Assembly (NCBI GenBank): GCA_958296225.1
Contig: OY282456.1
Span: 1,612,001 to 1,676,000, forward strand
Reading direction: 5' to 3'
DNA length: 64,000 nucleotides
Source: an uncultured Dehalococcoidia bacterium
GTDB lineage: Bacteria > Chloroflexota > Dehalococcoidia > Lucifugimonadales > UBA3495
In this document: positions 24,953-33,316 of the stretch, piece by piece
Layout of the letters: each line of letters opens with the position of its first letter
Numbering within the stretch: position 1 is the stretch's first letter
Program-made: the position numbers and the translations under genes
The notes under the pieces: generated by a model
Seen by the model: only the letters and a program-made list of their open reading frames with translations
Told to the model about the DNA's origin: nothing
The model's database searches: none

Positions 24953-25312
24953 CTACACCAAACCGGATTGCTGCCCTAGCGTCCGCGCCCGGCGGGGGGC
25001 GCGGCGGAAAGTGGACGGCGGCGCGTAGCGCGGGTATTGGGCAACCTTGCCGGACAGCAGTTCGTCAATCGTCATTATCTGCAAGCGCGGATACTGGTGG
25101 CCGGGGAAATGCTCCGGCGTATAGAACCCGGCAGACGCCGCTTCTTGCCGCATCGGTCCCGTTGGCGGGAGGTCAGCACAATCGGCAGTGAACGCGCGAA
25201 TGTCGGTGGCGGTGATGGACAGCAAGCCGCTTTGGACAGCGCGCCCAATGATGCTGTACCCGGCCAGGGCGCGAAAGGCGTCGGGGAACAAGGTAAGTAC
25301 CTGGAAACGCAT
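24953..25312 (-). CDS. Chimeric frame: TrmD N-terminus fused to methyltransferase C-terminus
   Basis: 119 codons created by the duplication junction. Residues 1-43 copy TrmD (MRFQVLTLFPDAFRALAGYS start) and residues from about 48 copy the methyltransferase tail (PPTGPMRQEAASAGFYTPEH onward), in frame to the same stop region. The TrmD part lacks the knot and active site; the tail lacks the nuclease residues. The frame is open and uses a native trmD start, so it may be translated, but no function is expected. Confidence 0.6.
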   Translation of the reverse strand: MRFQVLTLFPDAFRALAGYSIIGRAVQSGLLSITATDIRAFTADCADLPPTGPMRQEAASAGFYTPEHFPGHQYPRLQIMTIDELLSGKVAQYPRYAPPSTFRRAPRRARTLGQQSGLV

Positions 25313-25324
25313 CGGGCCGGGTTT

Positions 25325-25618
25325 CTACTCGGACACCGGCTTGACGAACACCACGCTGTCCTCAGTGTGGGCGTGGTTGGCGATAGCGTCCAGCAAGGCG
25401 TCAATCCTGGTTTCCATCCGTATCAGCGACTGCTGGATTTCGGCAATGCGGGCATCGTTGGCCTGGATTTTCTCCGTCAGCCGGCGTTCCGTATCAGCCA
25501 AATCTTTCCGCACGTCGGTGATTTCGCTGATAACCCAGCCAATGCCGGCGCCCCCCAGCGTCAACATAGCAACGATGACCAGAATGGCGCCGCTGTTTTG
25601 GTTCAGGTAATTTATCAT
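25325..25618 (-). CDS. Small membrane-anchored coiled-coil protein
   Basis: 97 residues. An N-terminal helix (about 8-31, GAILVIVAMLTLGGAGIGWV) is followed by a coiled coil (about 32-80, with DTERRLTEKIQANDARIAEI). The layout resembles small LapA/DUF1640-like or phage-type coiled-coil anchors; no family is assigned. It lies between the methyltransferase and trmD and is duplicated with a frameshift at 24460-24830. Confidence 0.75.
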   Translation of the reverse strand: MINYLNQNSGAILVIVAMLTLGGAGIGWVISEITDVRKDLADTERRLTEKIQANDARIAEIQQSLIRMETRIDALLDAIANHAHTEDSVVFVKPVSE

Positions 25619-25752
25619 GGCGTTTCACTGAGCCGGGTACGATAAGCCGGGTACGATTGGTTAGATTCTACCGCCTGGCGGCGCCGGCGGGCAACCGGGT
25701 CAGAACCTGGAAGCGCATACGGAATTAGCGGCGGCCCGGCTTGACGACGCAA

Positions 25753-27231
25753 CTACACCAAACCGGATTGCTGCCCTAGCGTCCGCGTCCGGCGGGGGGC
25801 GCGGCGGAAAGTGGACGGCGGCGCGTAGCGCGGGTATTGGGCAACCTTGCCGGACAGCAGTTCGTCAATCGTCATTATCTGCAAGCGCGGATACTGGTGG
25901 CCGGGGAAATGCTCCGGCGTATAGAACCCGGCGGACGCCGCTTCTTGCCGCATCGGTCCCGTTGGCGGGTTGAGGGTGATAAAGATGCCAATTTCCGCGC
26001 CGGCCGTCTGCAAGTCGGTTTTCAGCTGCGCGACGGCGCCCCGGCTGACACTGCCGCTTTTGACCTGCACCGCAACCCGCTTGGCTTTGCCGCCGTCGTC
26101 GTCAAAAAAGTTGATGATGCCGTCAATGCCGCCGTCCGCGCCCTTGCGCCGGTCATTGTTGGGGCGGGCGTCCACCAGGCTCACCGCCCACCATTCAAAC
26201 TGGCAGCGGTCGTGGGCGGCCAGGGCGGCGGCGCTGGCCGTGTCTTGCGGAACGCCGGCCACTGCATAGGGACGCAGGTCGCTGCCAAAAGAGTAGTGCA
26301 GACGATGGCGTATCAGCGACATCGCCAGGTGGGTAACGTCAATGCCAATCCAGCGGCGGTTGAGCCGCTCGGCGGCTACCGTCGCGGTGCCGCCGCCGCA
26401 GAACGGGTCCAGCACTAAATCGCCCTCGTCGCTGCTGGCGGTGATGATGCGCTCCAGCAGGGTCTCCGGCTTTTGGGTGGGAAACAACTGCTGCGCCGGG
26501 GCCACGCGCGGAATCGGCCAGACATCATCCTGCCGGACACCCTGCGATTCCCGGGTTTCTACCTGCGACGGGGCGCGCCGGCCGCTGGCATCGCGCCCGG
26601 ACACAATTTTGGCATTGCCAAATCTTTGCCGCGTTGAGGCGGCGCGTTCCATATAAAGCTGGTTGAAAGTCCGTTCCCGGCTCGGAGAGCGGGAGTAGAA
26701 CAGTATCACGTCGTGATTGCGCTGAAAGGCGTATCTGCCGGCGGGCCATTTCCGATAATGCCAGATGATTTCATTGCAGAAATTGCGCGGTTCAAAGATG
26801 GCGTCCATCATCAGCTTGAGGTAATGGCTGGCGGTAGGGTCGCAGTGCAGATAGATGCTGCCCGCAGGCTTGAGGACGCGGTGCAATTCGGCAAGCCGGG
26901 GCGCCATCATCGTCAGGTAAGCCATCATATCGTTAGCGCCCAGGAAAGCGCGCAATGACTGGAGCAGGTCAGACCAGCGGCGGGGGCCGTCCGTAACCAC
27001 CCCACGATAAGCGGCTTCCGATTCCGGCCCCCAATGCCAGGTATCCTCAAAGGCGGTAATCTGCGCTGCGGACTGCTCCCCGCCCTGCTCCCGGAACAGC
27101 GCGTTGTAGTTCACATTGGAGTTGAACGGCGGGTCGAGATAAATCAGGTCAACGCTGGCATCGGCAATCTGCTCCCGCAGAATGTCCAGGTTGTCGCCAA
27201 AGTAAAGCCGGTTGGGGGTGACGTCCGGCAT
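25753..27231 (-). CDS. Site-specific DNA methyltransferase fused to Mrr-like nuclease domain
   Basis: 492 residues. The N-terminal part is a beta-class N6-adenine/N4-cytosine methyltransferase: catalytic DPPF (33-36, LIYLDPPFNSN) precedes the SAM-binding DPFCGGGTATVAAERL (275-290), the order of the beta class. The C-terminal part (about 345-460) has GADGGIDG (Asp370) and VAVQVKSG (Gln389-Lys391), the pattern of the Mrr/PD-(D/E)XK endonuclease fold. One protein may therefore both modify and cleave, or cleave modified DNA. No separate restriction or specificity gene is adjacent. The C-terminal 70 codons are duplicated at 24953-25169. Confidence 0.88.
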   Translation of the reverse strand: MPDVTPNRLYFGDNLDILREQIADASVDLIYLDPPFNSNVNYNALFREQGGEQSAAQITAFEDTWHWGPESEAAYRGVVTDGPRRWSDLLQSLRAFLGANDMMAYLTMMAPRLAELHRVLKPAGSIYLHCDPTASHYLKLMMDAIFEPRNFCNEIIWHYRKWPAGRYAFQRNHDVILFYSRSPSRERTFNQLYMERAASTRQRFGNAKIVSGRDASGRRAPSQVETRESQGVRQDDVWPIPRVAPAQQLFPTQKPETLLERIITASSDEGDLVLDPFCGGGTATVAAERLNRRWIGIDVTHLAMSLIRHRLHYSFGSDLRPYAVAGVPQDTASAAALAAHDRCQFEWWAVSLVDARPNNDRRKGADGGIDGIINFFDDDGGKAKRVAVQVKSGSVSRGAVAQLKTDLQTAGAEIGIFITLNPPTGPMRQEAASAGFYTPEHFPGHQYPRLQIMTIDELLSGKVAQYPRYAPPSTFRRAPRRTRTLGQQSGLV

Positions 27232-27438
27232 GGCCTGCTCTCCCGCCGTCAGCCGGTTACTGCCGGGCGGTTCAGGTTACGGGATTCGCCGGCGACATCG
27301 CCACTGGCCGGCATTGTGACGGGGGTGGGCATAGTTGCGGCTCCGCTGCGCGCATACGGACTATTTTAGCGGAGTTTTATACGGTTGTGCGGTATGCTCG
27401 CCGGCGGCCTTTTGTTGTTGGCAACCGGGCGGGCGCGC

Positions 27439-27861
27439 TTACCCGTCCGCCCGCCGGCGCAGCAGGATGGCGCCCGTGGCTACGGCCAGCGGAACATAAA
27501 GAGCGTAGGCAATCCCCCATACCACGTCGAGGGAGACGTCGGAAGCGGCGCGCCCGGTCAGGTAGCCAAACCAGCTGCGAAAAAACAGCAGCGCCACAAA
27601 CAGAAACCCGCAGCACAGTATCCGGTTCGCCCATATCTGCCCCGGCAGCGCCGTCGTTCCGGCGGTATTCCGCTGGCCCAGGTACGCGAAAACCATCCCC
27701 AGCAGGATGCCAGCGCCGGACACCGGGTCCAGGACTTGCCACACCGGGCTGTAACCCAGCGTCCTGGTGTCCCAAACCAGCGGCTCAATGACGGCGTATA
27801 ACATTGCCAGCGCCGCGGCCAATATGAGGTAGATGCCGACGACGCGATTGACGATGTTCAT
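27439..27861 (-). CDS. Four-helix membrane protein, unknown
   Basis: 140 residues with four hydrophobic segments (about 7-30, 44-64, 83-103, 114-134). No recognised family. The ATG at 27861 overlaps the stop of the PIN-like gene (TAATG), so the two may be co-transcribed. Confidence 0.6.
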   Translation of the reverse strand: MNIVNRVVGIYLILAAALAMLYAVIEPLVWDTRTLGYSPVWQVLDPVSGAGILLGMVFAYLGQRNTAGTTALPGQIWANRILCCGFLFVALLFFRSWFGYLTGRAASDVSLDVVWGIAYALYVPLAVATGAILLRRRADG

Positions 27862-28190
27862 TAGCTGCCCCCGGCATATTGGCGATGGCGGAATTGTAAT
27901 TTGCTGCTGCTTATGTCACATTGGCTCGACCATGCTGCCACCAATAAATGTGCCCATTTATTCGCATACGACATGATAAATCTTACCGAGCGTTTTCCAG
28001 CCGAGTCCGTAGGGTAGCCGGCGTTAGGATACCGGACAACTCGCTCCGGTTCCGCTCTAGTCTCGAGGCTTATCAGCGGCAACGGCTCCAGATTCTGCAA
28101 TGCCGGATGTAGCCAAACGAAACTTCGGGAGTTGAAAACGAGCGCTGACACCACCACATTGGTGTCCAGCGCTACGCGCAGCGGTTGCAC
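27861..28190 (-). CDS. PIN-domain toxin-like protein, C-terminal part degenerate
   Basis: 109 residues. Starts at GTG right after the antitoxin TAA (TAAGTG). The N-terminal half is a recognisable PIN toxin: RVALDTNVVVSALVF carries the first acidic residue, followed by PLISLETRAEPERVVRYPN. The second half lacks the expected acidic residues (no DPDD or TGD motifs) and has unusual composition. It is most likely a truncated or frameshifted relic that no longer cleaves RNA. Confidence 0.65.
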   Translation of the reverse strand: MQPLRVALDTNVVVSALVFNSRSFVWLHPALQNLEPLPLISLETRAEPERVVRYPNAGYPTDSAGKRSVRFIMSYANKWAHLLVAAWSSQCDISSSKLQFRHRQYAGGS

Positions 28191-28478
28191 TTAATCATCC
28201 TTCCGCGCCCAGGCTATGGCCTCGGCTATAACGTCTTCGGTTAAGCCCAGTGATGCGATGTGTTCTCATACGTCCTCAATGGGGATGGTCTGCGCCGGTG
28301 TGAGCACAATCCGGCCGTCTAAGATATCCACGTCGCAATGCTTCGTTTCCGGGAACTGGTCCAGAGCTTCCTGGCTGATGACCAGCCGGTTCGGCCCGGC
28401 CATTACGGCCTGCATCTTGACGGCGGAATCCCTTTCCGCTGCAACGGACGCATGGACTGCCCTGGGAGTGGTAGGCAT
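28191..28478 (-). pseudogene. Antitoxin gene with in-frame TGA
   Basis: The frame from 28478 codes for a VapB/AbrB-like antitoxin of about 70 residues ending ...TPAQTIPIEDV at TGA (28266-28268). It then continues in the same frame to TAA at 28191 as EHIASLGLTEDVIAEAIAWA followed by RKDD. That segment is the expected C-terminal helix of this family, with Arg (CGA) the likely original codon. The gene is thus broken by one nonsense change, beside a degenerate PIN toxin. Confidence 0.7.
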
Positions 28479-28524
28479 GAAGTTTTGCTCCTTGGTCCGG
28501 GCCCGGGGAGTGATGGTTCAGATG

Positions 28525-29775
28525 CTACTCCCCCGTTGCTGCTTTGGGCAGGCGGTTGGCGTAGGCGTCGCCGCCTTTCATAATCAGCGCCAGCTTGCTG
28601 CGGTCGCGGAGGACGGAGATATTGGCCAGCGGGTCGCCGTCCACCACCAGGATGTCGGCCTGCTTGCCGGCCTTGATGGTGCCGGTTTCTTTGCCGATGC
28701 CGCAGCATTCGGCGGCGTGGCCCGTCGCCGCCTGGATGGCCAGCATCGTGGACATTCCCTTTGCCACCATCAGCTCCAGCTCCCGGGCGTTGTCGCCGTG
28801 GACGAACCCGCCGGCGTCGGTGCCGGCGACGATGCGGACGCCCTCTTTAATGGCCAGTTCCACGCTCTCAATGTGAATGTCCATCAAAGCCTGGGCGCGC
28901 ACTTTGATATGCGGCACGCTGACGGTGCTGTGAAAGTCGTACACCTCAAAGGTAGGGGTGAAAAACGTCCCCTGGTCGGCCATCATCTTAAGCATATCGG
29001 CGTCAGTGGCCAGGTAGCAGCCGTGTTCAATGGAGCCGGCGCCGGCTTTGATGGCCGCGGGCAGCCCCGCGCCGCCCACGGCGTGGCACAGCGTGCCGCG
29101 CCCCATGGCGGCGGCCTCCGCCACCAGGGCTTTGGCCTCGTCCAGCGCATAAGCCTGGTCCAGCGGCCCGTTGCCGGGGCGCCCGGAGGCCCCGCCGGTG
29201 GTGGCGAATTTGATTTGGTCAGCCCCACAGCGCACCAGCTCCCGCACCTTGGCCCGCACGCCCTCCACGCCGTCGGCCACGCCGTCGGGCGACAGCGGGT
29301 CATGCCCCAGCAGCGCCTTGCGGTGGCCGCTGCCGCTCACCTTGTCCTCAATGCCGCCGGTAGGCGACATAATGTTGACCGAGATGATGAGCCGGGGGCC
29401 TTTAATCAGCCCCTGCTCCACGGCCATCTTGAAACCGGCGTCCAGGCCGCCAGCGTCGCGCACCGTGGTATAGCCCGCCGCCAGCGTGTCCTCGATGACC
29501 TGCGCGGTCTTGATGTTGGACAGGGACAGCGGCTCGTCCATCCCCCAGCGCCCGGTCAGCCCGTAGCCGCCTGAGGCCAGATGGTCGTGCACGTCAATAA
29601 GGCCGGGCATAATGGTGTGCCCGGCGGCATCGCAAACCTCCGCTCCCTCCGGGATCGGCACGGCGGCCCGGGGGCCAACCGCGACGATGCGCGCGCCGTC
29701 AATAAGCACGGCGGCGTTTGCCACCACCGGCCCACCGGAGCCGTCAATCAAGTTCCCTCCAACTATCGCCAGCAT
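28525..29775 (-). CDS. Amidohydrolase family protein (imidazolonepropionase-like)
   Basis: 416 residues, a metal-dependent TIM-barrel hydrolase with flanking composite domain. Metal ligands and motifs: MPGLIDVHDHLASGG (HxH near residue 64), VRDAGG, IKFATTGGASG with the likely carboxylated Lys, LCHAVGGAG, SIEHGCYL and AGTDAGGFVHGDN (the final Asp). It resembles the group of prolidase-like and imidazolonepropionase-like enzymes that cleave cyclic amides or Xaa-Pro peptides. Substrate not known. Promoter at 29820-29848. Confidence 0.9.
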   Translation of the reverse strand: MLAIVGGNLIDGSGGPVVANAAVLIDGARIVAVGPRAAVPIPEGAEVCDAAGHTIMPGLIDVHDHLASGGYGLTGRWGMDEPLSLSNIKTAQVIEDTLAAGYTTVRDAGGLDAGFKMAVEQGLIKGPRLIISVNIMSPTGGIEDKVSGSGHRKALLGHDPLSPDGVADGVEGVRAKVRELVRCGADQIKFATTGGASGRPGNGPLDQAYALDEAKALVAEAAAMGRGTLCHAVGGAGLPAAIKAGAGSIEHGCYLATDADMLKMMADQGTFFTPTFEVYDFHSTVSVPHIKVRAQALMDIHIESVELAIKEGVRIVAGTDAGGFVHGDNARELELMVAKGMSTMLAIQAATGHAAECCGIGKETGTIKAGKQADILVVDGDPLANISVLRDRSKLALIMKGGDAYANRLPKAATGE

Positions 29776-29819
29776 AGCCTACCTCTCAAATCAAATCGCG
29801 TGTTCAAGTTGACGCTGCG

Positions 29820-29848
29820 ATGCTAAATTGACCGCCGGCGCTTGTCAA
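29820..29848 (-). promoter_or_regulatory. Promoter of the amidohydrolase gene
   Basis: On the minus strand TTGACA (29848-29843), a 17-base spacer and TAGCAT (29825-29820), about 45 bases upstream of the ATG. A TATAAT on the plus strand at 29890-29895 probably serves the divergent TolB-like gene. Confidence 0.65.
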
Positions 29849-29949
29849 GGACGACCGCCGGGGGCGCGCTTATCGCCGGCGCGTTGCGTTATAATGGCCG
29901 GCGCTGGACCATTCGTCACTGGCCCATCCGTCAGTTGTTGCCACCGGAT

Positions 29950-30978
29950 ATGAAACCACTCCCCGGCGCATACCGCCTGCTGCCCCTCGTTGCCGTCCTG
30001 TCCCTGTCCACCGCGTGGCCCGGCTGCTTCGCGGGCGACTGGTTTAGCGGTGATTTGCCGGCGCTTGCCTACGTCGCGGCCACCGGGGATAACACGCACG
30101 TTTGGGTAACCCAGCCCGGCGCCGGCGAGCCGGTGCGAATATCCCCGCGCCACTCCGACGCCCGGTTTCCCCGCTGGTCTCCGGGGCAGCGGTTCCTGGC
30201 CTGGGTTTCCGGCGGAACGACAACCCGGTTGATGGTTTTCGACACGGAAACCGGCGATACGCAGCCCCTGGTCTCGGGCATTGATGCGTCCCAGCCGCCC
30301 GTCTGGGCGCCGGCATCCGACCGCATCGCCTACGTGTCGGATGCCGACGGCGGCCCGGACCTCTACACGGCCGCGCTGGAAAACGGCCAGAAAACCCGCC
30401 TGACCTTCAGCCCGGAGCGGGAACAAATCGGGGACTGGTCCCCCGACGGCAAATGGCTGGTTTTCACCGCTGCCGGACGCGAGGGCCTGCTCCTCCGCAA
30501 TCCCAACGGGGTCAACCTCATTGCACTGACCAACGGGCCGGATTCCGACCCGGTATGGTCGCCCAAAGGCGACCGCATCGCTTTTCTGCGCGCCGCCGGT
30601 GACGGCCGCGACATCTACGCGCTGCGCCCCACCAAGTCGGGCAATTGGGCCGACGATACCGACGCGGAGGTTATCTCTAACACCGACCACGACGAGTCCT
30701 CCCCGGTCTGGGCCACCGATGGCCGCCGCCTCGCTTTCGTCGTCCGGCACGACGGCCAGTCCGAGATTTACACCGTGCGCGTGGACGGTTCCGAGCGCCG
30801 GCGACTGACCCAGAACACCGTGGACGACCTGATGCCGGCGTGGTCGCAAAATGGGGACAAAATCGCCTTCGTCTCTCACGCCTACGGCAACGCCGATATT
30901 CTGTATATGAACCAGGACGGCACGGAGCAGATGCGCCTGACTACCAACGACCTGGCGGACACACAGCCCGATTGGTAG
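29950..30978 (+). CDS. TolB-like beta-propeller protein (PD40 repeats), exported
   Basis: 342 residues. The N-terminus is a signal sequence ending at a possible lipobox (Cys26, AWPGC, a weak match). About six PD40/WD40-like repeats follow, each with DxxPxWSPDG or SPVWATDGRRLAFV type units (residues about 60-342), as in TolB and DPP-type propellers. The protein is likely periplasmic or surface-attached and binds ligands rather than acting as an enzyme. The start ATG at 29950 was chosen for the signal sequence. Confidence 0.8.
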   Translation: MKPLPGAYRLLPLVAVLSLSTAWPGCFAGDWFSGDLPALAYVAATGDNTHVWVTQPGAGEPVRISPRHSDARFPRWSPGQRFLAWVSGGTTTRLMVFDTETGDTQPLVSGIDASQPPVWAPASDRIAYVSDADGGPDLYTAALENGQKTRLTFSPEREQIGDWSPDGKWLVFTAAGREGLLLRNPNGVNLIALTNGPDSDPVWSPKGDRIAFLRAAGDGRDIYALRPTKSGNWADDTDAEVISNTDHDESSPVWATDGRRLAFVVRHDGQSEIYTVRVDGSERRRLTQNTVDDLMPAWSQNGDKIAFVSHAYGNADILYMNQDGTEQMRLTTNDLADTQPDW

Positions 30979-31006
30979 CCCGTTCGCATCGCCGCCAGCC
31001 GCAACA

Positions 31007-31032
31007 GATAGAGAGATAGAGATAGAGATAGA
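31007..31032 (+). repeat. GATAGA microsatellite at the ribosome-binding position
   Basis: Four GATAGA units with one extra GA lie from 31007 to 31032, ending immediately before the ATG at 31033. No other Shine-Dalgarno sequence is visible, so repeat number would change ribosome spacing or site strength. Confidence 0.75.
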
Positions 31033-31647
31033 ATGATAACTCCACCGCCGGACATCAACCCCCCCGACGTGGCCGCCCTGCTGGGCGGGCTCAGCGCGCC
31101 CCTGGCGGCCATCGCGACGCGCTCCGGGGATGTGGTCAACGCCCAGATTGCCGTAGCGATAACCGCCGCCTCCATCGTGCTGCATCGCCCCCGCCTCATC
31201 GTGCAGATTTACCATACCAACTACACCCACGACCTCATCGCCGCCAGCGGCGTCATGGCCGTCAACTTTCTCAACCACGACCAACTCCCCCTCATCTGGC
31301 AGCTGGGTATGCGCTCCGGCCGCCATTGCGACAAGTTGGCCGGCATCCCCTACACCGCCGGCGCAACGGGCAGCCCGCTGCTCGCCGGCAGTTTTGGCTA
31401 TCTGGACTGCCGCGTGGTCAACGCCATGGACGGCGGCGATCTGACGGCGTTCCTCGTCGAGGCGCTGGCCGGGCAGACCAACGGCGGCGCGCGCCTGGCC
31501 TGGCGCGATGCGCGCCCTCGCCTGCCCCAACGCTGGGCCGACGAGTGGGACCGCAAAATCGCCGGCGAGCTGGACGTTTCGCTGGATAATATGAGCCACA
31601 TCAACCCGGCGGCCTGGGCCAACCCGCCCGCAACGTGGCAACGATAA
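31033..31647 (+). CDS. Flavin-reductase-like FMN-binding protein
   Basis: 204 residues, an FMN-binding split-barrel (flavin reductase-like) protein. PLAAIATRSGDVVNAQIAVA near residue 23 matches the family start; HRPRLIVQIYHTNYTHDLIA and AVNFLNHDQLP follow the pattern in which the FMN site is formed. The role may be reduction of FMN or a flavin-associated reaction. It is preceded directly by the GATAGA repeat. Confidence 0.75.
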   Translation: MITPPPDINPPDVAALLGGLSAPLAAIATRSGDVVNAQIAVAITAASIVLHRPRLIVQIYHTNYTHDLIAASGVMAVNFLNHDQLPLIWQLGMRSGRHCDKLAGIPYTAGATGSPLLAGSFGYLDCRVVNAMDGGDLTAFLVEALAGQTNGGARLAWRDARPRLPQRWADEWDRKIAGELDVSLDNMSHINPAAWANPPATWQR

Positions 31648-31663
31648 CGATAAGGATGCTATA

Positions 31664-32089
31664 ATGAGGGTGGCGGGACTTGCTAACGAATTAGCCGACC
31701 GTGGTATATGGTGGCAGGTTGGCGGTTTTACGGTTATTGGCTGCGCCAGTATGGCAGTCTTGGCGGAATTCGCAGGGTCCGACAGCCGGGCGTTCCTGTA
31801 CTTTGAAATCGCCGCCACGAAGCTGTACTGGTCCTTTGTGCTGCCGCTGGCCGGCCTGTTTGACGGAGTACGCAAAATGTTTGAGAAAGCATCGGAACTC
31901 AGGGCTAGAACCAGAGAGCGGGGAATTGCGGAAGGTATTCTGAGAGGCCGGCGCAATGAGCGCCGTCGTATGCGCCAGGCGCTGGAACGCTTCGGCGTGC
32001 GCGACGACGCCAGCGGCGTGGTAACGCTGAATTTTACGCCGGAAGTTCTGGAGTTCCTGTTTGACGAATCGGACGAGTCCGGCGAGTAA
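31664..32089 (+). CDS. Hypothetical membrane/coiled-coil protein
   Basis: 141 residues. The N-terminal third has two short hydrophobic segments (WQVGGFTVIGCASMAVLAEF and WSFVLPLAGLF); the middle is Arg-rich and helical (RTRERGIAEGILRGRRNERR). No family recognised. It ends 7 bases before the ATG of the CinA/nucleotidylyltransferase fusion. Confidence 0.6.
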   Translation: MRVAGLANELADRGIWWQVGGFTVIGCASMAVLAEFAGSDSRAFLYFEIAATKLYWSFVLPLAGLFDGVRKMFEKASELRARTRERGIAEGILRGRRNERRRMRQALERFGVRDDASGVVTLNFTPEVLEFLFDESDESGE

Positions 32090-32096
32090 CGTTGTT

Positions 32097-33245
32097 ATGG
32101 ACACCGCCATCACCGCGGCCGTAGCCCGCATCCATAACACGCCGGAGCAGGCCGTGCTGGCCGTGGCCGGCGCTGGCAACTATGCCCTGGCCTGGCTGCT
32201 GGGCGTGGGTGGCGCCTCCCGAACCGTGTTGGAAACCCGCGTGCCTTACGGTTATCCGGCGATGACCGACTTTCTCGGCGGCTACGCCCCTGAGCAAACC
32301 GTCGCCCCGGACACGGCCCGCCGCATGGCCCGCGCCGCGTGGCAGCGCGGGTTGGCCCTGCGGGAGAGCGATGCTCCCATCGTAGGCGTGGCCTGCACCG
32401 CCACCATCGCCACCGACCGCGCCAAACGCGGCGACCACCGCGCGTTCATCGCCACGTGGGACGATGCCGCCGTAACTATTGATGCCGTCACCCTGGAGAA
32501 AGGCTTGCGGGAGCGCGCCGGCGAAGAGGACGTAGTCAGCCGCCTGGTCATCGCCGCCCTGGCCCGCGCCTGCAATGTCGATGCCGAACTCGACCTGCGC
32601 CTGGCGACATCGGAGCGGGTGACTACCGAAACAATCCGCCATGCCCACCCAATGCAAAGGCTTCTGGACGGCGAGGCGCGCTGGGTAACCGTCCACCCCG
32701 ACGGTCGCATGGCCGTTGACGCCGCCGCGCCCCTGGCGCTGCTGCCCGGTTCCTTCAATCCGCTGCACCAGGGACACACCCGGTTGGCCGCCGCCGCCGC
32801 CGGTACTCTGGCAACTCCGGTGGCTTATGAGCTGTCGGTGGTGAACGTCGATAAACCGCCATTGACAATTGCCGAAATCCGGCGCCGGGTTGACCAGTTT
32901 CGCGGCGTGGGAACCGTAGTGCTTACCCGGGCGGAAACCTTCCGCAAAAAGGCCGACCTGTTTCCCGGCTGCGGCTTCGCCATCGGCTGGGACACCGCCA
33001 CCCGCCTCATTGAGCCGCGCTACTACGGCGACTCCGCGGCGGCCATGCTGACCGCCCTGGCCGAAATGTGGGCGCTGGGCTGCCGGTTCGCCGTAGCCGG
33101 CCGCGCCGACGCCGCCGGCGCCTTCCATACGCTGGCCGACATAAACGTTCCAGGGGGATTCCACCCCCTGTTTGTGGACATACCGGAGGGCAAGTTCCGC
33201 GCCGATGTGTCCTCAACGGCGCTTCGGGAGCGGAGCGGCCGGTAG
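32097..33245 (+). CDS. CinA-type domain fused to HxGH nucleotidylyltransferase
   Basis: 382 residues. Residues about 1-165 match the CinA C-terminal (PncC, NMN deamidase-type) fold: NTPEQAVLAVAGAGNYALAW, GASRTVLETRVPYG and IVGVACTATIATD. Residues about 210-382 are a nucleotidylyltransferase with GSFNPLHQGH (HxGH at His224-His227) and the C-terminal SSTALR (372-377), as in NMN adenylyltransferases. The fusion would join two steps of pyridine-nucleotide salvage: NMN deamidation and adenylyltransfer. That is inferred from domain identity. The N-terminal domain lacks the typical TxES/GG segment, so it could be inactive or bind another ligand. Confidence 0.8.
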   Translation: MDTAITAAVARIHNTPEQAVLAVAGAGNYALAWLLGVGGASRTVLETRVPYGYPAMTDFLGGYAPEQTVAPDTARRMARAAWQRGLALRESDAPIVGVACTATIATDRAKRGDHRAFIATWDDAAVTIDAVTLEKGLRERAGEEDVVSRLVIAALARACNVDAELDLRLATSERVTTETIRHAHPMQRLLDGEARWVTVHPDGRMAVDAAAPLALLPGSFNPLHQGHTRLAAAAAGTLATPVAYELSVVNVDKPPLTIAEIRRRVDQFRGVGTVVLTRAETFRKKADLFPGCGFAIGWDTATRLIEPRYYGDSAAAMLTALAEMWALGCRFAVAGRADAAGAFHTLADINVPGGFHPLFVDIPEGKFRADVSSTALRERSGR

Positions 33246-33316
33246 AAGACAGCCGCTAACGGCTACCCGCCGGAAATCAAGTATGGTAATATTGCAACTA
33301 CGTCGCTCAAGTCCTG

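Larger units (their letters stand above)
24317..25968. repeat. Imperfect tandem duplication of the trmD' / coiled-coil / methyltransferase' segment
   Basis: Two copies of a segment of about 0.8 kb lie head to tail: 24317-25169 and 25184-25968. Each contains, in plus-strand order, the trmD 5' part, a coiled-coil gene, and the 3' part of the methyltransferase gene. The junction near 25170-25184 fuses trmD codon 43 to methyltransferase codon about 422. Copy 1 carries about 70 extra bases at 24462-24515. The copies are nearly identical in the methyltransferase part and more diverged in the trmD part. Confidence 0.85.

Noticed and set aside
28266..28268. TGA read as selenocysteine in the antitoxin
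   Set aside because: No SECIS-like hairpin seen and Cys/Sec is not expected at this position; a nonsense change from CGA explains it more simply.
29845..31956. 703-codon frame on the minus strand
   Set aside because: Antisense to the TolB-like and flavin-reductase-like genes. No family-like residues; the repeat region gives a meaningless SISISIS run.
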